A DNA stretch of 24,919 nucleotides from an uncultured Mycoplasmatota bacterium (GTDB taxonomy: Bacteria; Bacillota_I; Bacilli_A; RF39; UBA660), in assembly GCA_900546245.1 (NCBI GenBank), contig URBY01000017.1:1-24919 (forward strand), written 5' to 3'. Numbering within the stretch: position 1 is the first letter of the stretch; each line of letters starts with the position of its first letter. Below the pieces are notes generated by a model. It saw nothing but the letters and a program-made list of their open reading frames with translations, did no database searches and was not told the DNA's origin. Of this stretch, positions 6,941-13,971 are shown piece by piece. Position numbers and translations under genes: made by a program.

Positions 6941-8104
6941 TTATCTTACAAATCCAATATAAATCATAAATATAGTAAGTATAGCACTAATTATAATTCC
7001 ATTAATTCTAGAACTTCTTTGTTCTTTTTTGTCAATACCTATACCTACCGCCATAGATATTAAATATCCACCAATAAGACCACCAATATGAGCTGCGTTT
7101 CCTATTCCAGGAGTTGTAAAACCAATAATTAAATTAAGTACTACAACTGGAACAATTTGATTTACTAATGAATTTCCTATATATCCTCTATATTTAATAC
7201 CAAAGTATAATATTGAACCTAGAAGACCAAATATTGCTCCTGATGCACCAGCACTTACTGTATTTACTGAAGATAATGCTACTGTAAATAATGATCCCAT
7301 AATTAAACTAAATAAATAAATTATTATGTATTTTACTTTACCATAAAAATATTCAACTTGTGATCCAACAATATATAATGAATATATATTAAGCAATAAG
7401 TGAATTACTCCAATATGTAAAAATCCTGATGTTATAAGTCTATAATATTCTCCTGCTTTTGTAAGCAATATATAGTTAGCTCCAAAATCTATAAGTGTAT
7501 TTGTATTTTCTGAACCATTACCAAGCATATACATAAGTACAAACATAACTATATTAATAAATATTAATATATATGTAATTATTGGTTTATTATTTCTCAT
7601 ATATTTTTCCCTCTCTTGTCCCTCTTTAATATTTTTTTCTTCTATTTCTTTAGTTAATTTTGAAATTAATTCAAAACCTTCTTCTTTATACGTAAATTTA
7701 TCTATTACTTGTTTATATGCTTTATTTATATATTCATTATTAATAAAATCATCCTCATCTTTAATTAATATACTTATATATTTTTCATCAAAATTATCGA
7801 TTTTATTAGTATAAAAATTCTTATCTAAATATATTGATAAAACATTCATAGAAAAATCAATTAATTTTCTTTTTAACTGCTTTACAATATGTTTAGTTTT
7901 TAATATATCATAATCATATTGTTCTTTATTAATTATATTTTTTGTTACAATTCTTATAATACTATATTCTTTATTTTTATTTTCAAGCCATATCTCATCA
8001 CTAATACCCTTTATTATTATTGGAGTATAATTTTCACTAACTATAAAATAATGTATTAATTTCATAACAAGTAAATCATAACTATCCATAACTGTTAAAT
8101 CCAT
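6941..8104 (-). CDS. Rhomboid-family intramembrane serine protease with N-terminal soluble domain
   Basis: Cuts transmembrane substrates within the membrane. Residues 1-170 are soluble, with no membrane span, and of unrecognised fold. The rhomboid core follows from 174 with six or seven spans: HIGVIHLLLNIYSL (230-243), GASGAIFG (286-293, nucleophile S288) and AAHIGGLIGG (337-346, catalytic H339). Both catalytic residues are present. An N-terminal cytosolic domain recalls Bacillus YqgP/GluP, but the TPR tail of that protein is missing here. The ribosome site TAGGAGA precedes ATG 8102-8104. The gene follows rluD by 8 bases and is the last of the lspA operon. Confidence 0.9.
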   Translation of the reverse strand: MDLTVMDSYDLLVMKLIHYFIVSENYTPIIIKGISDEIWLENKNKEYSIIRIVTKNIINKEQYDYDILKTKHIVKQLKRKLIDFSMNVLSIYLDKNFYTNKIDNFDEKYISILIKDEDDFINNEYINKAYKQVIDKFTYKEEGFELISKLTKEIEEKNIKEGQEREKYMRNNKPIITYILIFINIVMFVLMYMLGNGSENTNTLIDFGANYILLTKAGEYYRLITSGFLHIGVIHLLLNIYSLYIVGSQVEYFYGKVKYIIIYLFSLIMGSLFTVALSSVNTVSAGASGAIFGLLGSILYFGIKYRGYIGNSLVNQIVPVVVLNLIIGFTTPGIGNAAHIGGLIGGYLISMAVGIGIDKKEQRSSRINGIIISAILTIFMIYIGFVR

Positions 8105-8112
8105 TTTATCTC

Positions 8113-9027
8113 CTACTCTTCTTTGTATTCTTCTAGTATTTTATTAAATTCTTCTGGCACGTTACAAGAAAAAGTCATTACTTCCTTTGTAGTTGGATGA
8201 GTAAATGTTATTTCTTTTGCATGCAAAAGTTGTCCAAATTCTCCATGATTATTTTTTCCATATACAGGATCATTAATAACAGGGTGATTTATATATTTCA
8301 TATGTACCCTTATTTGATGTGTTCTACCTGTTTCAAGTATGCATTCTATTAAACTTGCTTTTTTATATCTTTCAAGAACTCTAAAATGTGTAATTGCTTC
8401 TTTTGAATTTGTACTTGTTACACACATTTTCTTTCTATCTGATGGGTCTCTTCCAATAGGTGCATCTATCTCACCAATATCATGATTTATTACTCCAGAA
8501 ACAAGTGCAATATATTTTCTTTTTATCTTTTTTTCTTTTAATTCTTCTGCTAAAATTCTATGTGCTTTATCATTTTTAGCAACTATTAAAAGTCCACTAG
8601 TATCTTTATCAATTCTATGAACTATGCCTGGTCTAAACTCACCATTTACATGGCTTAAATCTTTACTTAAATACATAAGACCATTAACAAGTGTCCCACT
8701 ATAATTACCTGGTGCAGGATGAACTACAACTCCACTTTTTTTATTTATAACCATTACATCATCATCTTCATAGATAATATCTATATCCATCTTTTCTGGT
8801 TTTATACTCATGTCATCTTCTTTATCAGTAATTAAAATAACATCTCCATTTGATACTTTATAACTACTTTTTACAACTTTATCATTTACAAGTATTAACT
8901 CTTCATCAATTAATTTTTGAATTTTTGCTCTTGAAAAATTATCATCTAATTTACTTGATAAATATTTATCTATTCTTTCACTCTTTTCTAAGTTTTCTAC
9001 ATCTATTCTTATTTTTTCTTCCATCAT
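8113..9027 (-). CDS. rluD: RluD-family 23S rRNA pseudouridine synthase
   Basis: Isomerises specific uridines of large-subunit rRNA to pseudouridine. The 304 residues comprise an N-terminal S4 RNA-binding domain (about 17-65) and a catalytic domain with HRIDKDTSG (137-145, catalytic D140) and GRTHQIRVHM near residue 240. The frame can be extended to a TTG at 9048, but tandem ATGs at 9022-9027 follow the ribosome site AAGGAAG at proper distance, so the start is taken at 9027. It overlaps the 3' end of lspA by 50 bases. Which RluA/C/D paralogue it matches in target site is uncertain. Confidence 0.92.
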   Translation of the reverse strand: MMEEKIRIDVENLEKSERIDKYLSSKLDDNFSRAKIQKLIDEELILVNDKVVKSSYKVSNGDVILITDKEDDMSIKPEKMDIDIIYEDDDVMVINKKSGVVVHPAPGNYSGTLVNGLMYLSKDLSHVNGEFRPGIVHRIDKDTSGLLIVAKNDKAHRILAEELKEKKIKRKYIALVSGVINHDIGEIDAPIGRDPSDRKKMCVTSTNSKEAITHFRVLERYKKASLIECILETGRTHQIRVHMKYINHPVINDPVYGKNNHGEFGQLLHAKEITFTHPTTKEVMTFSCNVPEEFNKILEEYKEE

Positions 9028-9466
9028 TACCACTTCCTTCAAATACAATAAGTAAAATTGCTCCTATTACAATTGCCATATCTGCTAAATTAAATATTGC
9101 AAAATTAAAATTAAATATTCTAAAATCTAAGTAATCAATCACATAACCATAAAATATTCTATCAAATAAATTACCTAGTATACCTCCTAGTAATAATCCA
9201 TATGATATAGTTCCAATTTTGTTTATATTATTTTTTTCTATTGTTTTATATATTAAATAAAGAACCATAAATGTAATCAATATCAAAAATAATACATTAC
9301 CAGAAAAAAGAGAAAATGCAGCTCCATCATTATGACAATTAGTTATGTAAAAAAAGCCATCTATTACCTTATTTCTAACATTTAAAGTTAAATTATTAGT
9401 AACTAATTCTTTAAATATTCTATCAAAAATTATTATTATTAAACTAACAATTCCAATCTTTTTCAC
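8978..9466 (-). CDS. lspA: Lipoprotein signal peptidase (signal peptidase II)
   Basis: Membrane aspartic protease that removes the signal peptide of diacylated prolipoproteins. The 162 residues have four membrane spans and the family motifs NDGAAFSLFSG (46-56), GNLFDR (98-103), VIDYLDF (109-115, catalytic D111) and FNLADMAI (125-132, catalytic D129). Initiation is at GTG; the GTG at 9464-9466 lies 5 bases after AAGGTGA, whereas the in-frame GTG at 9473-9475 is inside that ribosome site. It ends in TGA, showing TGA is a stop here. The basic tail (from about 146) is encoded in the rluD overlap. First gene of lspA-rluD-rhomboid. Confidence 0.93.
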   Translation of the reverse strand: MKKIGIVSLIIIIFDRIFKELVTNNLTLNVRNKVIDGFFYITNCHNDGAAFSLFSGNVLFLILITFMVLYLIYKTIEKNNINKIGTISYGLLLGGILGNLFDRIFYGYVIDYLDFRIFNFNFAIFNLADMAIVIGAILLIVFEGSGNDGRKNKNRCRKLRKE

Positions 9467-9482
9467 TTTTCTCACCTTTATT

Positions 9483-9491
9483 ATTATACCA
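9483..9491 (-). promoter_or_regulatory. Extended -10 promoter for the lspA operon
   Basis: The minus strand reads TGGTATAAT, an exact extended -10. The transcript would start near 9476, so the leader is only about 10 bases and begins with the AAAGGTGAG ribosome site. No clear -35. Confidence 0.6.
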
Positions 9492-9520
9492 TGAGTTTAT
9501 TATTTTTCATATACATAAAT

Positions 9521-11419
9521 TTACTCATATCTTAAAGCATCAACTATATTTAATTTTGATGCCTTATTTGATGGATACATACTCCCAGCAAAACAAACAA
9601 TTATACTTATTATTAAACCATATATAATATACTTAAATTCTACATTTACTAAATCAACATTAAATTTTGATATAGTTACTTTTTTTATTAATTTAGAAAT
9701 AATAATAGAAAAATAACTTGACGATATACCTGTTAAAAAGCCTATTAATATAGCTTCTGTTTTAAAAATTCTTTTAATATCTTTTTTTCTAAATCCAATT
9801 GCTCTAAAAATGCCTATTTCTTTTGTTCTTTCAAGTACATTTATATTAAATATTGTTATAATCATAATTATAGATACAATTAATGATATAAAAGAAAAAC
9901 TTGAAATTATAAATGTCGCAATATCTAAATAATCAAAAATAGTATTAGTATAATCTTGCATATTTGATAGTTCATAGCCTAATTTTTTTATTTCTTTTTT
10001 TACATATTCTATATTATTTTTATTATCTATTTCTATTTTAAGTTCAGTTGGTTTTAACTTCATATCATAATCATTATATATTTTTTCTAGTGTTTCATAT
10101 TTTACATATGCATAATTAGAATTATTTAAAAGATCTATTTTACCATTTTTATATATACCTGATACTTTTAAATCATCGCTTATCATTTTAGGTTCTAAGT
10201 TAGATGTATCTAATAAATATAATGATACATAATTATCTATAACATTACCATCTATATTGTTTTCTAAATATTCACTAAACACTATATCATTATCTTTTAA
10301 AATATTTCCTTTTTTTATATTTTTTTCATTCATATTTGTATAACTAGATAAACTTACTAAATCATATTTTTTATTTTTATATATGATGTATGCAGATGAA
10401 TAACTTACATTTTTCACAATATTTTTAATATGTTTTATCTTTTTTATTTTACTTATTTCACTTTCACTATAATATTTTATATCATAAAGTTCATTTTGTC
10501 CTTTTTCTGTTATGTTAAAGGATAATGGATCAATATTATTTTTTATTTCATCATTTATATATTTTTTAACACCACTACCAACATATAAACTAATTAAAAT
10601 ACCAATTACCCCAATACTTGATGCGATTATTATTAAAATATTTCTTTTAAGATTTTTAAATATATTATTTATACCAAGTTTTATACATATAGAAAAATTT
10701 AAACTTCTTTTTAAAATTTTGGAAGATTTTTTATCAATTTTATTGTCACTTATATTATTAAATTTTATTATTTTACCACTATCTAAAGTAATTATTTTAT
10801 TAGCAAATTTTTTAACATTATTTGAATGAGTAACAACTATTACAAGTTTACCTTCTAAAGATAAGTTTTTTAGTATATTTAAAACTTTATTAGCATTCTT
10901 CTTATCAAGTGCGCCTGTTGGTTCATCTGCTAAAATAATATCGGGTTCATTTATAATTGCCCTTGCGAGTGCTACTCTTTGCTTCATACCACCAGATAAT
11001 TCATTAGGTTTTTTATGACTATGTTTTATAAGACCAACTTTTCTTAAGGCTTCCTTCGTCTTTTTGATTTTTTCTTTTTCTTTTAATTTTACCATATCAA
11101 GCATAAGCATTACATTTTCAAATACAGTAAGATATGGAATTAAATTAAAGTTTTGAAAAACAAAACCTATTTTATCTCTTCTATAGTTATCTAAATCAAG
11201 TTCTTTAATACTTACATCATCTATTTTTACTTTTCCATCATAATTATTATCTAGTCCACCAATAATATTCATTAATGTTGATTTACCACTACCCGATTCA
11301 CCGTAAATGCATACAAACTCACCAGATGATAATTCTAAATTAATATCATTCAATATTATTTGCTTATTAGATTTTGAAATTTTATACTCTTTTTTTATAT
11401 TTTCTAATTTCAATAACAT
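9521..11419 (-). CDS. ABC transporter fusion: ATPase plus FtsX/MacB-type permease
   Basis: One 632-residue chain holds both halves of a MacB-like (type VII) ABC system. ATPase, residues 1-220: Walker A GESGSGKST (40-48), Q-loop Q89, signature LSGGMKQR (141-148), Walker B ILADEPT (162-168) and H-loop H198. Permease: one span at about 261-281, an extracellular domain of about 220 residues, then three spans near 508-535, 555-580 and 598-618, with the FtsX segment ERTKEIGIFRAIGFRKKDI between the second and third. Such systems act by mechanotransmission in peptide efflux, antimicrobial-peptide defence or envelope control. The substrate is unknown. The ribosome site is AGGAGGG. An unknown small gene ends 37 bases upstream and probably shares the transcript. 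Confidence 0.9.
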   Translation of the reverse strand: MLLKLENIKKEYKISKSNKQIILNDINLELSSGEFVCIYGESGSGKSTLMNIIGGLDNNYDGKVKIDDVSIKELDLDNYRRDKIGFVFQNFNLIPYLTVFENVMLMLDMVKLKEKEKIKKTKEALRKVGLIKHSHKKPNELSGGMKQRVALARAIINEPDIILADEPTGALDKKNANKVLNILKNLSLEGKLVIVVTHSNNVKKFANKIITLDSGKIIKFNNISDNKIDKKSSKILKRSLNFSICIKLGINNIFKNLKRNILIIIASSIGVIGILISLYVGSGVKKYINDEIKNNIDPLSFNITEKGQNELYDIKYYSESEISKIKKIKHIKNIVKNVSYSSAYIIYKNKKYDLVSLSSYTNMNEKNIKKGNILKDNDIVFSEYLENNIDGNVIDNYVSLYLLDTSNLEPKMISDDLKVSGIYKNGKIDLLNNSNYAYVKYETLEKIYNDYDMKLKPTELKIEIDNKNNIEYVKKEIKKLGYELSNMQDYTNTIFDYLDIATFIISSFSFISLIVSIIMIITIFNINVLERTKEIGIFRAIGFRKKDIKRIFKTEAILIGFLTGISSSYFSIIISKLIKKVTISKFNVDLVNVEFKYIIYGLIISIIVCFAGSMYPSNKASKLNIVDALRYE

Positions 11420-11456
11420 AAATACCCTCCTGATATTTATATTATCTCTTTTTACC

Positions 11457-11828
11457 TTAAATTCCCCTAAAAATACGATTATTATACTTGTTTGGCACTA
11501 ATTTTAGTCTTCTAACCTCATTTTTATCCATAAACAAGCTTTCGTGTCTTATAAAAATACTAAGTAATAAATCTTTATCAGTATCATCTTTTATTACACT
11601 ATAAAAATTATTTATAGTATCCTCCTTATTTAAAGAAAAAGGATAATTTACTCTATAAACATCTAAATAAACTAAGTATTTTTTAAATATAAAAATATAT
11701 TCATCAGTTATATTAAGTAATTCTTTTATATCACCTAATTTAAAATTATATTGTATATTTTCTATAAACCATATTTCAAAAGTTACATCCTTTTTTCTAA
11801 GTTCATAATTTTTAATAATATCATTCAT
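11457..11828 (-). CDS. Hypothetical protein, 123 residues
   Basis: Not recognised. The protein is soluble, with no signal peptide or membrane span, mixed alpha/beta in appearance, rich in Asp/Glu/Lys/Asn and with a basic C-terminus (VRRLKLVPNKYNNRIFRG). The start is ATG 11826-11828, 8 bases after GGAG; ATG 11832-11834 is only 2 bases from it and a TTG at 11846 overlaps the ribosome site. It precedes the ABC ATPase-permease gene by 37 bases on the same strand, so it is probably co-expressed with it; a partner or regulatory role would be inference. A TTGACA at 11878-11883 may be its -35, but no good -10 accompanies it. Confidence 0.65.
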   Translation of the reverse strand: MNDIIKNYELRKKDVTFEIWFIENIQYNFKLGDIKELLNITDEYIFIFKKYLVYLDVYRVNYPFSLNKEDTINNFYSVIKDDTDKDLLLSIFIRHESLFMDKNEVRRLKLVPNKYNNRIFRGI

Positions 11829-11881
11829 AAACATGTCTCCTAACAATAATATTATTAATCAATAATTATAAAAAAAATGTC

Positions 11882-11910
11882 AAAAAAACACATATATAAA
11901 ATATGTATTT
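11882..11910 (-). terminator. Probable terminator after the 100-residue gene
   Basis: On the minus strand ACATAT (11901-11906) pairs with ATATGT (11890-11895) over a 5-base loop, followed by a run of seven T (11882-11888). The stem is short and AT-rich, so termination may be partial. Confidence 0.5.
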
Positions 11911-12211
11911 ATTTTTTTAATGATAACGTTTTAGTATTTTTACCATTTAAGTGTCTTTGTAAGTATTCATTATATTCTTCTTCATCATCAAATATGATTG
12001 TTTCTGTTTGACGAAATTCATACTCATCATGAATTACTTTTACAAAATATTTTTTTTGCTGGCGAATAATATCATTATTTGGATAATCTGATAGATTCTT
12101 TACTAATATATTTTTCCAAAAATTATATACTCTATATCTTGGTCCAACAAATTCAGACTCTGGATTTGGTACTTTTAATTCATAACCAACACCATAATCA
12201 ACTATTTTCAT
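11909..12211 (-). CDS. Hypothetical protein, 100 residues, driven by a consensus promoter
   Basis: Not recognised. The 100 residues are soluble and highly charged, with an aromatic-rich middle (GPRYRVYNFWKNIL, about 23-36) and an acidic stretch (FDDEEEYNEY). There is no signal peptide, membrane span or cysteine. The start is firm: AAGGAGG lies 7 bases before the ATG, and a TTGACA/TATAAT promoter sits at 12240-12269. Both signals are among the best in the window, suggesting high expression. The promoter lies 8 bases beyond the ABC-F stop codon, with no terminator between, so read-through from ABC-F is also possible. Confidence 0.72.
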   Translation of the reverse strand: MKIVDYGVGYELKVPNPESEFVGPRYRVYNFWKNILVKNLSDYPNNDIIRQQKKYFVKVIHDEYEFRQTETIIFDDEEEYNEYLQRHLNGKNTKTLSLKK

Positions 12212-12239
12212 TATAAAACCTCCTTGTATTAGTGAAACT

Positions 12240-12269
12240 ATTATAATAATTTTTTTGTTTATTTGTCAA
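12240..12269 (-). promoter_or_regulatory. Consensus promoter of the 100-residue hypothetical gene
   Basis: On the minus strand TTGACA (12264-12269), an 18-base spacer and TATAAT (12240-12245). Both hexamers are exact sigma-A consensus. Confidence 0.8.
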
Positions 12270-12277
12270 GTTATTAA

Positions 12278-13906
12278 TTATTTTAAAATCTTTTTCCTGG
12301 AATTCTCCTTGTACTCTATTTTTGATGAAGAAATATTATATGTAATATCTGGAGATAATATTTCATTAAATTTTCTATTATGAGAAATACTTATTATTGT
12401 ACCTTTAAAGCTACCTAACATATCATAAATCAAATTTAATGCTTCCATATCTAAATGATTTGTAATTTCATCAAGTACTAATACATTTACTTCATCAATT
12501 GATAATTTTGCAAGATTAACTCTTGTTCTTTCTCCTGGACTAAGCTTACTATACTTTTTATTTCTATCTTCATAAGAAATATTAAACTTATCTAATACAG
12601 TAAATAATAAACCATTATTAACTTCATTTATTCCATCAGTTAAATATTCATATATAGTTTTATTATTATCTTCAATTAAAGTATCTTGTGATATATAACC
12701 AAATTTTACTTCATTTCCTTTTATTATATTACCACTTACTTTAGCTATTTTTGATAAAAGTGTCTTTATAAATGTTGATTTACCTGTACCATTTTTTCCA
12801 TCAATTCTAACTCTCATTCCAAATGGAATATTTAAATTTATTTTATTTGTTTTAAAATTTTCATAACCACAAATAAGATCATTAATAACAATATCTTTAT
12901 TACCTTTTTCATTTGTAAAATTAACATCAAAGCTTACTTTTTCTTTTTTCTTAAAATCAATATTTTCTTCTTTTTCAAGTTCTCTTTTTAATTTAGAAAT
13001 ATTTCCAGATGTTTTTTTAGTTTGTTCTTTAGCAAAATTAGCAGCTATTTTATCATTATCTTTTTTCTTTTTATTTACGCCTTTATTTGACCATTTTTCT
13101 GCTTCTTTTATTCTTGATTTTAATTCTTCTTTTTTCTCATTTATACTGTTATATTTTTCTAAATTTCTTTTATATTCTTTTTTCTTATAATCTAAATATT
13201 CATAATATGGCATTTTATATTCAGTTAATTTTCCTTGATTAAGCTCAAATATTTTATTTGATATGTTATTTAAAAATTCTTCATCATGTGATACTATTAT
13301 CATTTTTTTATTTAATTTTACTAAGTAATTTTCTAAATAAGTAATACCATCTATATCTAAATTATTAGTTGGTTCATCCAAAAGCATTATATCTGGATTA
13401 CTAAGTAAAAGTATAGTAAGTAATACTTTTATTTTTTCTCCACCAGATAGTTCTTTTACTTTTTTATTTAAGTCTTTATTTAATCCTAGACCATTTAATA
13501 ACATATTAATATTATTTTCAAAGTTATATCCATCTAACTTTAAGTACAAATCTAAAACATTACCATATTCTTCCATATTACTATCGTTTAAATTTTTTTC
13601 TAGTTCTTTTAGTTTGTTTTCTATATTTTCAAAACCAGTTTTTCTTTTTATATAACAAGTTATAGTTAAATCATAATCTTCTATATCAATTTCTTGCATT
13701 AACATACCTATACTTTCATCATTATAATTTATGTTACCTGAATCATATTTTATATCACCATTTAATATTTTTAATAATGTACTTTTACCCGCACCATTAT
13801 TTCCTATTAAACATACTTTATCATTATCTTCTAAAACAAAACTAATATTATCTAATATTTTATTAGAATTAAATGACTTACTTAAATTTTTTACTATCAT
13901 AAGCAT
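12278..13906 (-). CDS. ABC-F family ATPase (ribosome-acting)
   Basis: Two ATPase domains in one chain with no membrane span: the ABC-F layout of translation factors and ribosome-protection (antibiotic resistance) proteins that act at the ribosomal E-site. Domain 1 has GNNGAGKST (near 36-44), LSGGEKIKV and LLDEPTNNLD; a charged helical linker follows; domain 2 has GKNGTGKST in variant form (GTGKSTF), LSPGERTRVN and LVLDEITNHLD, where Ile replaces the usual Pro. Both Walker B glutamates are present. The start is uncertain (ATG 13904-13906 or 13898-13900) because the ribosome site (AGAG) is weak. An extended -10 (TGATAAAAT on the minus strand, 13922-13930) is the likely promoter. Whether it is a housekeeping or resistance type cannot be decided by eye. 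Confidence 0.9.
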   Translation of the reverse strand: MLMIVKNLSKSFNSNKILDNISFVLEDNDKVCLIGNNGAGKSTLLKILNGDIKYDSGNINYNDESIGMLMQEIDIEDYDLTITCYIKRKTGFENIENKLKELEKNLNDSNMEEYGNVLDLYLKLDGYNFENNINMLLNGLGLNKDLNKKVKELSGGEKIKVLLTILLLSNPDIMLLDEPTNNLDIDGITYLENYLVKLNKKMIIVSHDEEFLNNISNKIFELNQGKLTEYKMPYYEYLDYKKKEYKRNLEKYNSINEKKEELKSRIKEAEKWSNKGVNKKKKDNDKIAANFAKEQTKKTSGNISKLKRELEKEENIDFKKKEKVSFDVNFTNEKGNKDIVINDLICGYENFKTNKINLNIPFGMRVRIDGKNGTGKSTFIKTLLSKIAKVSGNIIKGNEVKFGYISQDTLIEDNNKTIYEYLTDGINEVNNGLLFTVLDKFNISYEDRNKKYSKLSPGERTRVNLAKLSIDEVNVLVLDEITNHLDMEALNLIYDMLGSFKGTIISISHNRKFNEILSPDITYNISSSKIEYKENSRKKILK

Positions 13907-13940
13907 CACACTCTTTTTACCATTTTATCACTTTGTTAAG

Positions 13941-13969
13941 AAAAAAAGAATACTTCTTTTAAGTATTCT
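13941..13969 (-). terminator. Terminator of the streptide-like operon
   Basis: On the minus strand AGAATACTT (13961-13969) pairs with AAGTATTCT (13947-13955) over a 5-base loop, followed by TTTTTT (13941-13946). It lies right after the dikinase stop and separates this operon from the ABC-F gene. Confidence 0.85.
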
Positions 13970-13971
13970 AA

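Noticed and set aside
9028..9048. TTG-started extension of RluD
   Set aside because: Its codons include the AAGGAAG ribosome site of the tandem ATGs at 9022-9027.
10512..10829. Open frame opposite the ABC fusion gene, and similar long frames opposite ABC-F, the dikinase and the radical SAM gene
   Set aside because: Hydrophobic or low-complexity translations with no ribosome site; they mirror the AT-rich codons of genes with clear domains.
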